Shown: positions 22,874 through 32,965, counted from the stretch's first letter. The stretch is 64,000 bases of DNA from Tipula vernalis (GCA_958295665.1 OY282559.1:258050245-258114244), one strand, 5' to 3'. Numbers and translations are program-made. The notes: generated from the sequence alone by a model not told the origin.

Positions 22874-24464
22874 CCTCCCCCCTAAGAATAACGGCAGGCT
22901 GCAATAGTGGTCCTGTAGTGGTTGAATAACATTTCCTAATAGAAAGTATGATTATGAGGGAGATAATAATTATTATGAATATCAATGAGACATGTCCTGA
23001 TGATGTGTGTAGTTTAGCATATTTATGTAGTAGATTCGTACGTTCCATGTTTGCTATGGTTTTGTCATGCAAAATTTGGAGATTAATTTCGGGTGATGTA
23101 TGATTGATGAATACATCGTTGTATGGTAATTCGATCTCTAGCTGGTGTATGAATTCGTTTTCCAGTGTTGAAAATTCCTGATTTCGGATTGTTATTGTAC
23201 AATTTGAGAATTCAATTAAAGTTGGTTCGGTGATTTTATTTGTTGTCTGTTTACAGTTGGAGTTATATACTATGCTCGTTGATTTGGGATGAATGTATAA
23301 TTTCCCGTAGCTGAAGTAGTCTATTTCTTCTTGGAGAGTTACATATTGACTTTCACAATTAGCTGGTTGTTGTTTAATGATTGCCGGGACACATGATCCT
23401 TTTATTTGTTCCATTCGAGTTTCTTCGCAGTAGTGTGTGTTGTATATTATTTTACAACTTGTGGCATATACTTGATAATAAACGTTATTTAGGATAATGA
23501 ATTTTGGAGGATTAGGGTTTAGGGTTTTGTTGTTAAATGGTATAGTTTTTATTTGATATATTTCAAAATTTTCTTTATTGAAAATTGGTATTCTGATAAT
23601 AAAAATTAGTTGTTTATTGCTATCATAGAACCCTTTAAGCTGTAATAGGCTGTAAATGAGGTTGTCATTTTGTATGCGTATGCCGTCATGTCTGAGTAAA
23701 TTTAGTACGTACGTTGTTTCGTTTTGTGTCTGTAAATGTTTTGAAAATAATTGTTGTTGTGAAAACGTTATTATGTCTAAAATTTCGTCCATATTTTTAT
23801 GTAGGATGTCTATAATATGGTTTATTTTGTAAAAGTGTTGGTCATATATTAATAGTAATTCTAGCAGGTCTAATTTGTCAGTTACTTGTCTGTTTTCAAA
23901 TTGTAGTCGTGTGAGGGTTGTGTTGACGAATTCTTGAACGTCCCGCATCCTTGTGATTAATTGGTTGTTTATGTAAATTTGTTTATTTATTTGATTGTTG
24001 AGTAAATCTTCGTTTTCGTTGATTTCGTTTATTGCTTTTTGTATATCTATAAAATCCTGGTTATCGAGGTTTCCTGTGAGGTCTTTGATGAGAGTTCCTA
24101 AACCATTTATTAGGCCCCTTTTGGTCCTTTTTGGTAACAGTTCCTTATATAGTTTCTTCAGATTATCAAGTTTGTGTTCAATTATTATCCTTTTATTATT
24201 TAATATGATCGTGTATTCGTTTTTCGACGATTCGTTGGTTGTCTGAGTGATTTGGTTTTCAATTTCATTGATTAGGTTTTCGTATGGCTGAAGTTGTATT
24301 ATGTGAATCATTTTCCGGTAATTTTTATAAACTCTTGCGTCTCCTATTTTTAGAGGTATGATTCCCTTATTATCCTTGAGTGATGTTACTTTGATTTCCT
24401 GTGTGTACGTCATGGGGTACCTGGAAGAGTTTTTTAACTTTATTCTTATGCACTTTTCCTTCAT
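22809..24464 (-). CDS. env: Errantivirus envelope (baculovirus F-like) protein, open frame
   Basis: This is a 551-residue open frame with no break. A furin-type site KRTKR at about residues 112-116 is followed by GLINGLGTLIKDLTG, the conserved start of the membrane-anchored subunit in insect errantivirus Env. A hydrophobic segment, VSLIFIIIIISLIIILS, near residues 490-512 is the membrane anchor. The first in-frame Met at 24464 is not followed by a signal peptide, so the native start may come from a spliced mRNA. The frame overlaps the end of pol (24370-24464). The C-terminus runs into the LTR. The family role is membrane fusion and particle entry. Confidence is high for identity, lower for function. 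Confidence 0.85.
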   Translation of the reverse strand: MKEKCIRIKLKNSSRYPMTYTQEIKVTSLKDNKGIIPLKIGDARVYKNYRKMIHIIQLQPYENLINEIENQITQTTNESSKNEYTIILNNKRIIIEHKLDNLKKLYKELLPKRTKRGLINGLGTLIKDLTGNLDNQDFIDIQKAINEINENEDLLNNQINKQIYINNQLITRMRDVQEFVNTTLTRLQFENRQVTDKLDLLELLLIYDQHFYKINHIIDILHKNMDEILDIITFSQQQLFSKHLQTQNETTYVLNLLRHDGIRIQNDNLIYSLLQLKGFYDSNKQLIFIIRIPIFNKENFEIYQIKTIPFNNKTLNPNPPKFIILNNVYYQVYATSCKIIYNTHYCEETRMEQIKGSCVPAIIKQQPANCESQYVTLQEEIDYFSYGKLYIHPKSTSIVYNSNCKQTTNKITEPTLIEFSNCTITIRNQEFSTLENEFIHQLEIELPYNDVFINHTSPEINLQILHDKTIANMERTNLLHKYAKLHTSSGHVSLIFIIIIISLIIILSIRKCYSTTTGPLLQPAVILRGEELHACNEPTSVHTRTESTSAF

Positions 24465-26154
24465 TTGTATCTATAGTTATCCCGTTATCTTTAATAATTT
24501 CTAGTTTTTTATAATTTGCTCGTAATTTTCCGCGTTTTTTCTTTTTGGCGTAGATAAACAGTTTGGGTAATATGGGTACGGGAGGTTTTAGCTTTTTATT
24601 TCGCGCTTGTATTGTGTTTTGTTTTATTTTTAATGATTTCTCGTGTACTTCATTACATAAATGTTCGAATAACTCCTTTCTTTGGGCTGCATAGTCTGAT
24701 TCATTGTTGAAGTCAATCATTCTTGTTACATAATGCCCCTTTAAGAGATTAAATGGAGTCATCTGTGTTGTTGAATGTATAGTGTTATTGTACGCAAGTA
24801 TGGCTGACACCATAATTACCTCTAGAGGGTCATCTGGTCGTTGCAATTTTATAATGCTACATAATTCTTTGAGTGTAGAGTGTAACCTCTCGACTGGAGA
24901 GTTTCCCGTGGAATTATATGGTGTGGTAACGTGTAATTGGATATTATGTTTTTCCAGTAGATTTTTTATGTCTTTTCCAGTTCCTATCTCTGAATCGGCT
25001 ACTAGTTTTTCCGGTAATCCATGTTGACTGAAAAAGTGTATAAGGTTTTCCGATACAGCTTTATTAGTTTTTCCTGTTGATGGATATGCTGCCGAAAATT
25101 TACTAAATTTGTCGATTATCGTGAGAAATACTTTTCCATCCAATAGTAATAGGTCTGTATGGATAATTTCCATTGGTTTTTTTGGTGTTTCACTCAAGGT
25201 TAATTGTAGATGCGGTGGCTGCCTGTCATATTTTGTTCGCTGGCAAATATCACATTTATTTATGAACTCTCTAATCATTTCCTTAGAGTGTGGAAAGTAA
25301 TATTTTTGCTTTAGTTTTTCGTAATTTTCAATTATTCCTCTGTGTTCATTTTCTAAATGTATATGTTGTATTAGTTCCATTTGTTTTTCTTTTTCCTGTA
25401 CATCCGATAAAAACGTTTTTGATCGCACTAAGTTTACCTTTGGGTTTGTGCTTCGGGGTTTCGTAGAGATCATGGCTTTGTATGCTTCCATTACATATTG
25501 GAAGCATTCTTCCGTAGTATGTATGCAAGTGAGATTTCGGGTTCTCCCAAACAATTTTCGCAGCTCCTCGCAAATGGCCGTTTTAATCCCACGCTTTCTA
25601 GGTAGCTGTAGTGTTACTCTTTTCTTTGTCCCAAAATATATTTCATTTTTAACCAAGGGACTTTTTAATGTATCCGACAGGTGAGTTATAAGTTGTTTAT
25701 CGAACGTGTTAATTGAATTTTTCGTAGTTGGTATTAAATCATCAGGAGTAGAGAGCATGCTAGTTGTATCTTCTACTGAGGAGGAATCTTCTGTGTTATT
25801 GACCTCAACGTTATTAATTTGTATCCTTGAAAGGGCATCAGCATTAGCATTTTGTATCCCTTTTTTGTAGACAATATCGTAGTCGAACTCCTCTAGTTTT
25901 AGTCGCCATCTAACTAATTTAGAGTTAGGCTCTTTTAGCGAAAATAACCATGTCAATGGCTTATGGTCTGTGATAATAGTGAACTTATTCCCGAAAAGGT
26001 ACGGTCTGAAGTATTTTGTGGCCCAAACTATGGCTAATAATTCCTTTTCAAACGTGGAATAGTTTTCTTCCGTTTTTGTCAACGTTCTAGAAGCGTAACA
26101 AATAGGCAGATCTTGTCCGATTTGTCCCTGTGATAATATTGCTCCTATAGCCAT
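24370..26154 (-). CDS. pol: Errantivirus pol remnant: RNase H and integrase, open frame
   Basis: The 594-residue frame starts inside RNase H (MAIGAILSQGQIGQDLPICY, then YSTFEKELLAIVWATKYFRP and ITDHKPLTW). The integrase zinc finger follows (HLENEHRGIIENYEKL to CDICQRTKYDR). Its core has IIHTDLLLLDGKVFLTIIDK, VADSEIGTG and NSPVERLHSTLKE, supplying the expected acidic triad. Reverse transcriptase and protease upstream are missing: the sequence jumps to gag at about 26255. The frame is otherwise clean, so the deletion was recent. The C-terminus overlaps env. Confidence 0.85.
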   Translation of the reverse strand: MAIGAILSQGQIGQDLPICYASRTLTKTEENYSTFEKELLAIVWATKYFRPYLFGNKFTIITDHKPLTWLFSLKEPNSKLVRWRLKLEEFDYDIVYKKGIQNANADALSRIQINNVEVNNTEDSSSVEDTTSMLSTPDDLIPTTKNSINTFDKQLITHLSDTLKSPLVKNEIYFGTKKRVTLQLPRKRGIKTAICEELRKLFGRTRNLTCIHTTEECFQYVMEAYKAMISTKPRSTNPKVNLVRSKTFLSDVQEKEKQMELIQHIHLENEHRGIIENYEKLKQKYYFPHSKEMIREFINKCDICQRTKYDRQPPHLQLTLSETPKKPMEIIHTDLLLLDGKVFLTIIDKFSKFSAAYPSTGKTNKAVSENLIHFFSQHGLPEKLVADSEIGTGKDIKNLLEKHNIQLHVTTPYNSTGNSPVERLHSTLKELCSIIKLQRPDDPLEVIMVSAILAYNNTIHSTTQMTPFNLLKGHYVTRMIDFNNESDYAAQRKELFEHLCNEVHEKSLKIKQNTIQARNKKLKPPVPILPKLFIYAKKKKRGKLRANYKKLEIIKDNGITIDTNEGKVHKNKVKKLFQVPHDVHTGNQSNITQG

Positions 26155-26252
26155 ATTGCTGGCGTCTGTAGTGACGAGGAAGGGTTTCGAAAAATCCGGG
26201 TATTGCAGGATAGGTTCATTACAGAGTAATTCTTTACTATCTTCAAAGCATT

Positions 26253-26597
26253 TTATGTATTGTACATTTCTACTGCTTTATCAGCATTTCCTATAATTTT
26301 GTTTCGTATGGCACGGAGCAGTATGTTTCCATAAACTTGTTTGTCAAATGCAGGTTTTAATATTGCCGCAATGTCGTCAACGTGCGTAATAAATTTGTTC
26401 AGGTCTGTTCGGTTACCGTCGAATGGCGGTATGTCTTTTATGGCGTCTGGTATTCGCAATAACTGGAGAGTTTTCTCCATTTTAGTAATCTGTTCTTCTT
26501 CCGTCATATTTAAAAAATCTCTGTTCCGGTTATATTTAATACAATATTCACGAAGTTTATCAATTTTTCTTTTTTTTTTTTTTTTTTTATTATTCAA
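26253..26597 (-). pseudogene. gag: Errantivirus gag, N-terminal remnant
   Basis: The frame of 114 residues starts MNNKKKKKKRKIDKLREYCI and contains LRIPDAIKDIPPFDGNRTDL followed by NKFITHVDD, the start of the errantivirus gag capsid region. The run of lysines is caused by a long T-run at 26570-26588. It stops at the deletion junction (about 26255), where pol sequence begins. The capsid core and the nucleocapsid are absent. Confidence 0.75.
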
Positions 26598-27312
26598 CTT
26601 TAACTGTACACAATAGTGGAATTTCGTAATTTATCGAAACAATAATCACACAGTTTACCAAAAAAAAAAATTTATTTTCTATTATAATTAGACTCTAATA
26701 TTTAATGCAATATTCACGAAGTTTATCAAAAATTTTTTTTTTTTTATTATTCAACCAATTTATTTTCTATAATAATTAGACTTTAACTGTATTCAATAGT
26801 GGAATTTCATAATTTATCAAAAGAAAATGTTTTGGGAATACTCAGAATTTTGGGATAAGTAAAGGATTATTATCAAATAGTTTGCACTCACCACAGTTTT
26901 ATTACAAGTATTGCCAAAAATATTTGATGAACCATCATTTATTCGCGGCAATGTCGATACTTCTCCTGACTTTTCCGGGTTAATTCCGCTTCGGTTTTTT
27001 TTTTCACTGTTTAGGTACTGACGCCTAGTCGTCTTTTTATTTTTATTTTGTTAATTTATTAATTGATCGTTTCACTTAATTACGTTTGACTAACCGTCAA
27101 ACAACACACACGATTTTGGTTTTTACTTATTTGGTAGTGTGTTCGAGAATAAAATTTTGATTCTAAGCACTATTTACTGATATTCCGTCAGTATTTCACT
27201 TTAACTTAAACAATTATTGTGACACTTAAAACACGGGCTTTTATTCACTTTGCAGTATATGTGGTTTTTCGTAGTGGACGGATATTAAAAAATATCCACT
27301 ACCAACTGCGCC
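26535..27312 (-). other. Errantivirus leader with an imperfect duplication
   Basis: Segments of 26535-26694 recur at 26701-26822 (for example TATTCACGAAGTTTATC at 26546 and 26711, and AATAGTGGAATTTC at 26613 and 26795). The duplication overlaps the gag start. The rest up to the primer site is non-coding leader. Confidence 0.6.
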
Positions 27313-27737
27313 AATTATAGTTTTCACGATTATAAATTTTTATTTTTTTAAAACTCTGGATTTTATCCAGAGCGATATTTTATTTATTTTAGATTTGAAA
27401 AAACTACAATGTTAACTTGATGAGTACAATAATAATAATGATCTTAAAATATAATTTTAATATAAATTCTACTCATAATTTAGCAAGCTAGACAGAATGT
27501 ATGGTGTCATGTTATGTCTGGTAATTTCCCGGTAAAATGTAATCGTTGGTAGACACAACGTGATGTGTGATCTTGTTACATCTATTTGGTTGTGTCAGCT
27601 ATGATTCCGATGTCGTTGATTTGGTGTATGTGCAACGTGACATCAATTGTTTTGTGTTTTATGTTTCATCAGCTAGAATGCGGATGTTGATTCGGTGCGA
27701 GTATGTACTGATGTTGGTTCGTTACAGGTATGTAACT
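27313..27737 (-). repeat. 5' LTR of the errantivirus
   Basis: 425 bp; near-identical to the 3' copy, pointing to a recent insertion. Confidence 0.9.
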
Positions 27738-27828
27738 GGGGGAGGATGGGGGGGGGGAGGCACACGGGGATTTGGATTACGTTATTTAATTTTGGAACGC
27801 ATCCTTAACGTTAAACGGGGTATTACTG
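27738..27828. mobile_element. Fragment with a pogo/Tigger-like inverted end
   Basis: Read on the minus strand from 27828 it starts CAGTAATACCCCGTTTAACG, resembling pogo/Tigger termini, next to a TA-rich target (TATATATA at 27829-27838). It sits exactly where the LINE ORF2 text breaks off. The other end was lost, or lies in the G-rich stretch where the errantivirus inserted. Confidence 0.45.
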
Positions 27829-28767
27829 TATATATATATCAAGCAAACTCAAAATTTCCGAACAATCGATTTTAGACACCAATAAATCTCGAACAAACAT
27901 TGCGCTAATTTCAATTCTACGAATAAATAGCGGCTCCATATTTATTAATTTACATCTACCTCGATACGCTGGGAGTATGAAAGCAGGTACATTCGCATCT
28001 CTAGACAACCTTCGTAGTGCGTACATTAAAAATCGCTTCTGAACCCTTTCTATGCGATCTGAATAGTTAATATAAAACGGATTCCATATTACAACACCAT
28101 ATTCCAACAATGAACGAACAAAAGAGACATATAAAGTTTTAATCACGTAAGGATCATGAAAATCCTTAGCAAACCTTTTAACAAATCCAAGCATAGAATT
28201 CGCTTTAGAAATGTAACCTTCAACATGTTTATGGAACGATAAATTCGAAGTAAAGGTTATACCTAAATCTTTAAAAGTATCAACAGTTTCAATACTACAA
28301 CCATCAAAGAAGTAATCGTAACTAGTGGGTAAGACTACGCGGGTGAAACACATTGTTTTGCATTTGGAGATGTTTAGAATCAAATTATGCGATGTACACC
28401 AAGCCTTGAAGTTTGTCAGGTCAGACTGAAAGTCAAGTGCATCATTGGCGCAAGAAATAGTTTTGAAGATTTTTATATTGTCCGCATAAATGAGAATGTC
28501 GGAATAACTTAGACAGTTGACCACATCGTTTACGAAAAGAATGAAGAGCATGGGACCCAAATGGCTGCCTTGAGGGACTCCTGAAGAAACATCAATCACT
28601 CTTGAAGTGAAGCTGCCAATTTTCACAAATTGAGTTCTGGGTTTTAGATAAGATCTAATCCAATCAACTGGCAAGTAGTTACAATTCAATGAAATAAGTT
28701 TCCGCAACAGCAAGTCATGATCGATCTTGTCAAAAGCCTTACAAAAATCAGTGTAAACGACCTGCAC
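27823..28767 (-). pseudogene. LINE ORF2, reverse transcriptase core and thumb, altered YADD
   Basis: Reverse-transcriptase blocks run as VVYTDFCKAFDKIDHDLLL, SGVPQGSHLGPMLFILFVND and DILIYADNIKIF. The catalytic box is YADN, not YADD: the second Asp codon reads AAT (Asn). The thumb follows with TFKDLGITFTSNLSFHKH and RSLLEYGVVIWNPFY. The frame ends early at 27823 because a TIR fragment (27738-27828) interrupts it. With the changed active site and breaks, this copy is inactive. Confidence 0.82.
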
Positions 28768-28778
28768 AATATTACCAT

Positions 28779-29654
28779 TTAATAGAGCCCTTGAAATACA
28801 ATTAGTAAAACTAAATTAGTAATAGTTGACCTACCAGGGAAAAATCCATGCTGTTTGGAAGAAATGAAAGTCTTAACATGAAAGAATAATTGATCTTTAA
28901 CTAGTTTCTCAAAAAGCTTTGGTAAAACTGAAAGAATACAAATACCTCTATAGTTCTCGACATCGCTTCGAGATCCGGATTTGAAAATCGGCTTAATAAG
29001 TGAGCGTTTCCATGCAATAGGAAAGCAACCCTCAGCGAGACTTTTATTAAATAGTACGGAGATATGGGAAGAAATTACCTTACCGGTTAATTTTAGAAAA
29101 ATGGGTGGAATAGAATCGAAACCGGCACTTTGGTTAATATCAATATTAGACAATTCGGATAAAATAGTATCCACTTCCAGACGAAACATTGAAAACTTAG
29201 AATTACTTGCAACATTACTGAAATTACCAAGATTTGATTTCGAACTATATACACTCTGAAAGAAATCAGCAAATAAATTACAAGTATCCTGTATGTTATC
29301 ACAGGAACGGTCGTTCAAATACATCGTAGAAGGGTAACCAGTAGACTTACTTTTGTAGTTAACAAAATGCCAAAAATTATTTGGCTTCGATTTAATTAAT
29401 GATTCAATTTCCAGAATATAACAGCTGTAAAGAAATCGGTTTAGACATATATACTTCTTACGTAATACATCAAACGAGTTGTAATTAACAACATTAGGAT
29501 GCAATTTATATTTCTTGTGAGGCTTGTCCTTTCTATTTTTTAGATTTATCAACTCATTATTATACCACGGTTCCTTCTTAACGCTAAAAGCTTTCAGTCT
29601 AGGGATAAATTTCTCAATACCTAGATTAATAATTCTATAAAATTCGATTAACAT
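28779..29654 (-). pseudogene. LINE ORF2, linker and start of reverse transcriptase
   Basis: The frame includes EPWYNNELINLKNRKDKPHK, NFWHFVNYKSKSTGYP, SAGFDSIPPIFLK and the block GCFPIAWKRSLIKPIFKSGS, then VENYRGICILSVLPKLFEKL and the QHGFFPGRST block of LINE reverse transcriptases (CR1/Jockey style). The next block is in another frame from 28767, so a frameshift lies near 28770-28790. Confidence 0.82.
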
Positions 29655-29806
29655 GTCATCAATACTATTACAAGCATAAAAAAACGACCAATCTTACGTA
29701 TCCTGAAATGCATTTAAAGAATTGTAATCGCCCTTTATAAAGTTGTAAGTCCATGAATTAACATTTTCTTCGACTAACTCGCAACATTCAAACATAACTG
29801 AAATAT

Positions 29807-30535
29807 TCAGTGGAGAGTGGAAATACTAGACGATCCAGCCAAATCCTCACACGTCGATACGGTCACCTCATGATCAAATGGTACAAAAGCCAGATCCAAC
29901 ACATTACCACTATTATTCGTAACACTGTTACATTGCTTTAACCCCAACGAAAATATTTCCGAGATGAAGTTATCCATTTCATCGATCATGTTAATAGGAG
30001 TCAAATTGTGATCAACATACTCCCACACAATATCCGGAATGTTAAAATCTCCAAAAATAAATAGACGATCCTCCGGCTGAAGAAGTGGAGCAATATTTGA
30101 TTTGACAGTGTCCACAAACCTTTGATAAACTGGCATACTCGAATGGCAGGGTATATATGTAACACAGATGATCAGCGAATATGAATGGAATTGTATACGT
30201 ACAACAACAATTTCGGCAACGCAATTAGCCAACGTTATCAGCCTGGATGAATATTTGTTAGAGACTGCGACTACAACACCGCCACCCTTTTCGGAAGTGT
30301 CCCTTTGCAGATGCCTGTCCCTCCGGAAAACAGCATAAGATGACGGAAAATACTCCTCAGTTTTAAAGTGGATTGTTAACCACGTTTCAACAATGCAAAT
30401 AACATCAAAGTCTTCCTCTAAAATTGACAAATACAGAGATTTTGATTTGGCTCTGATACTATTTGAATTTTGGTAGTAGATATTTAAGAATGACCGCGGC
30501 TGGAGAACTGCTTCACTGCTACGAAGAGTAAACAA
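29807..30535 (-). pseudogene. LINE ORF2, endonuclease part
   Basis: The frame (242 aa) opens with IYYQNSNSIRAKSKSLYLSI and IVETWLTI (N and E of the apurinic endonuclease active site). It contains RLFIFGDFNIPDIVWE (catalytic D and N) near residues 160-175, and SVTNNSGNVLDLAF near the end. It then runs out of frame around 29820, and the next piece resumes further downstream. The endonuclease nicks the target for reverse transcription in intact LINEs. Confidence 0.8.
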
Positions 30536-30558
30536 TGGTGTCTTCAGTAACGGGGAAG

Positions 30559-31326
30559 TTACTTTAGATGTTGAAACACGGTCCCTGTCCGGTTTTTTGC
30601 TATGCGTGGATAATTAGTAAATGGCCGGATTATTACACCAGGAGGCCAAGCATTGGAGTTATTTAGCAGGTCGAAATAGGCCTCCTTCAACCCAATTTTA
30701 AAGTAAACGAACGTGAGTGAACTGTCCAATATGCGGTCTTTGGAGAGTAACAGTTTACAATTAATTTCCTCAGGTGAGCAATTTTTCAGTTTTTCACAGA
30801 TGTAGTTAACAATCAGATCAGATGAGACGGATGGATCAATACAACTGATATATAAATATTTCTTATCAGGTATAGAAACAGTTTTAATCGAATTGATAGG
30901 TGTGGCTGTCCCTACGACAACTTGCGCTAACCTCGGCGATTCGCAATTAACGGAGTTGGAGCCAGACTCTACAACTTTTGACAAAAATGGTTTAGTGGCG
31001 TTATCGTCACCCAACTTATTTATCAAGGTATTGATCAATTTGCGGTTTTCAGCAACCTCCGTTTCAATCTTCTTTAATTCTAAATTTTCAGCGGCTTTGT
31101 CTACAATGACGTCAATTTTCTTCAGAATCCTGGACATGTTGTCATTCGCGATCAGTGGTTTGTAGCAATCGCCAAGATAGCATATATTGCCATATTTTTT
31201 AATTGAATTGATCGCAGCACGGTCAATTCCATTGCAGTCATAGCAAAATTGGTTCTCGCAGAGACTACATTTAACGATGTCAGTATACGGAGCAGGAAAC
31301 ATTTTTTTGCAAGTGTTGCAAGACAT
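30559..31326 (-). CDS. LINE ORF1: zinc-finger, coiled-coil nucleic-acid-binding protein
   Basis: This 255-residue frame is intact. Residues 1-50 hold a PHD/RING-like cysteine pattern (CNTCKKMF, CSLCENQFCYDCNG, CYLGDCY). A lysine/glutamate-rich segment, NLELKKIETEVAENRKLINT (about residues 85-110), looks like a coiled coil. The C-terminal part (KKYLYISCIDPSVSSDLIV to PPGVIIRPFTNYP) has the layout of the RRM-like region seen in ORF1p of insect LINEs. The family role is an RNA-binding chaperone in the retrotransposition particle. It lies directly upstream of ORF2. Confidence 0.72.
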   Translation of the reverse strand: MSCNTCKKMFPAPYTDIVKCSLCENQFCYDCNGIDRAAINSIKKYGNICYLGDCYKPLIANDNMSRILKKIDVIVDKAAENLELKKIETEVAENRKLINTLINKLGDDNATKPFLSKVVESGSNSVNCESPRLAQVVVGTATPINSIKTVSIPDKKYLYISCIDPSVSSDLIVNYICEKLKNCSPEEINCKLLLSKDRILDSSLTFVYFKIGLKEAYFDLLNNSNAWPPGVIIRPFTNYPRIAKNRTGTVFQHLK

Positions 31327-31860
31327 TATCGGTGTATGTATTATATTAAACGTTGACAGAACTGTATTAGATTTATTATTTAATTATTTAAATTGATCAT
31401 TATATTAACGATCAAATCGTAGTCAATCACAGTGTAGATGAATTTATGAATAAATAAAAAGTTTATGTAGATGTAAATTGTCACGATTACGATGGAATGA
31501 CACAGAACAGATTATAAAATAAATAAAATAAATAAACAGCTATGCACAATTATCACAGTTATATAAATTATCACGATTATGTAGAAATATCACAGTTATT
31601 TTGAATGGGTGTGTGCGCTGCGACACTATAAATTATCACAAACTATTAGAATTATCACAATTATGTAGAAATATCAAAGTCAATTTTATAGTTTTAACAC
31701 AGTCGATTTAATATAGTAACCGCTTCTCAAAAACATGAACAATTTAATTGGCAACGGTTTATACAATATAGCACTATATGCACAACAAAATTATTTTTTA
31801 ATTTTTTAATATTAATTTAAAATAAAATAAAATACGTCTGTACGCTTCAACGACCAAACG
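31327..31860 (-). other. LINE 5' untranslated region with internal repeats
   Basis: No frame is present. A 28-bp word (TATCACGATTATGTAGAAAT and extension) occurs at 31569 and again at 31653 with few changes, and shorter ATCACA(A/G)TTAT words recur between 31540 and 31690. Such sub-repeats are plausible promoter monomers of a LINE. Confidence 0.5.
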
Positions 31861-32427
31861 AGAAAAAAAAAATTTCGGTGGAAGTCTTAAAAGACATTCG
31901 TTGCTAAGTCTCTCGCCAGGTTTTCTCCTTACGAGAATTCTTCCATCTCCAACATGCAGCTTGAATTTTGATTCATCGGAGAAAATCACATCATTCCACA
32001 TCTCTGGAGTCCAATTAACATGCTCCTGGGCCCATAGCAAACGTTTTTTTTTCACTGGTAATGTGAACTCAGGCTTCTGGACTGGTTTAAGTGCTCTCAA
32101 ACCAGATTTAACAAGTCTTTTTCTCACTAAGCCGGCTGAAATTTTTTTGCCCGTTGCTCGCTCAAGATCCTGTCTTATGTCCGATGAAGTTTTAAAACGG
32201 TTCCGACGACTTTGTAATAGTATAAAACTATCTTCCACTGGCGTTGTCTTTCTGGGCCTTCCAGAGCCTTTCTTTCTTTGTGTACCGCCCATCTCTCGAT
32301 TTTTTTTAATATTCCACGCGACAGTACTTTTAGGAATGTTTAATCTTTCACCTATTTCACGCGTGGTTAAATTTTCTCGCGCCAAAATCAACATATTGCT
32401 TTTACACTGGTCACTAACTTTTCCCAT
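31860..32427 (-). pseudogene. Tc1-like transposase, N-terminal part (paired domain and first catalytic Asp)
   Basis: It starts at the ATG at 32427 (MGKVSDQCKSNMLILARENL). Residues 1-55 form the first helix-turn-helix (LTTREIGERLNIPKSTV), followed by an AT-hook/GRPR-like linker (GSGRPRKT) and a second HTH around residues 70-120. WNDVIFSDESKFKLHVGDGR holds the first catalytic Asp of the DDE triad. The text leaves the family pattern after RLSNECLLRLPPKF, where the LINE insertion begins, and the remainder of the frame is LINE sequence. It acts in the nucleus on its own terminal repeats in intact copies. Confidence 0.85.
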
Positions 32428-32639
32428 TTTTTTAACTAAAATTGCACTTTATTCTTTATTTGTCTAGGATCACTTACAGAATAACTTAATCTTACAAAAT
32501 ATGCACTATTTATACTCAAAAAATAAATTACAGGCAATAAAACATATGCACCCTAATGACGGCCAAGAACGGTAGGCGTAAAAAAAAATAATTGCTTGCC
32601 CAATTTTTTTGCACATCAGTTGCGGGGTTGTACCGGTGT

Positions 32640-32965
32640 AATAAAAGCAAAAGGCGGTCCAACAAAATATTAATATGAAAGATTGAACTTCTATAAATCA
32701 ATAAAAAATAAACAAAAAAATAAAAAATAAGTGTTTAATTTATTACATTATTTTAACACCAATCAACGTATTTTGAATATTTTGGCATTTTTCGGTGTTT
32801 TGCCCCTAAATTGTAGGTCAATTTTTTTTTTTTCAAAAAATTACGTCATACATGTATTTAAAATGAAACAATAAACCAATTGCTTTCAAAAGTTTTGTAA
32901 TTTTAGCAAAAAAAGACTCCAATTTGCAATAAATTTGTTTGCCCAATTTTTTTTTACCAGCACTG
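32640..32965 (-). repeat. Right terminal inverted repeat of the Tc1-like element
   Basis: This is the inverted partner of the left end. It carries a copy of the transposase C-terminal codons although the gene starts on this side. Confidence 0.85.

Larger units (their letters stand above)
22450..27737 (-). mobile_element. Errantivirus (env-bearing Ty3/Gypsy), young but internally deleted
   Basis: LTRs at 22450-22873 and 27313-27737 are about 99.5% identical: I see one indel near 22570/27435 and one C/T near the end. In element orientation they begin AGTTACA and end ATAATT, as errantivirus LTRs do. The primer site next to the 5' LTR reads GGCGCAGTTGGTAGTGG (tRNA-Ser type by analogy with the 17.6 group), and a polypurine tract (AGGGGGGAGG) abuts the 3' LTR at 22874-22884. 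Target duplication GGGG. A deletion at about 26255-26275 removed most of gag, protease and reverse transcriptase. Confidence 0.85.
22146..31860 (-). mobile_element. CR1/Jockey-type LINE, minus strand, inserted in the Tc1-like element
   Basis: The minus strand carries a 5' region (31860-31327), ORF1 (31326-30559), ORF2 pieces (30535-27823), and the last codons of ORF2 plus 3' end at 22449-22146, beyond the errantivirus. The 3' end is an (AATA)n tail (TTTATTTATTTATT at 22155-22183 on the + strand). The errantivirus (22450-27737) and a small TIR fragment (27738-27828) interrupt the end of ORF2. ORF2 has frame breaks. Confidence 0.78.
21298..32965 (-). mobile_element. Tc1-like DNA transposon with long inverted repeats, split by nested insertions
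   Basis: The termini are CAGTGCTGGTAAAAAAAAAT on both ends, flanked by TA (21296-21297, 32966-32967). The inverted repeats extend about 326 bp (21298-21623 and about 32640-32965) with few mismatches. The minus-strand transposase N-terminus lies at the right (32427-31860) and its C-terminus at the left (22145-21588), so the 9.7 kb between 22146 and about 31860 is a later insertion. Without it the element would be about 1.9 kb, normal for Tc1 relatives with long TIRs. Confidence 0.85.
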
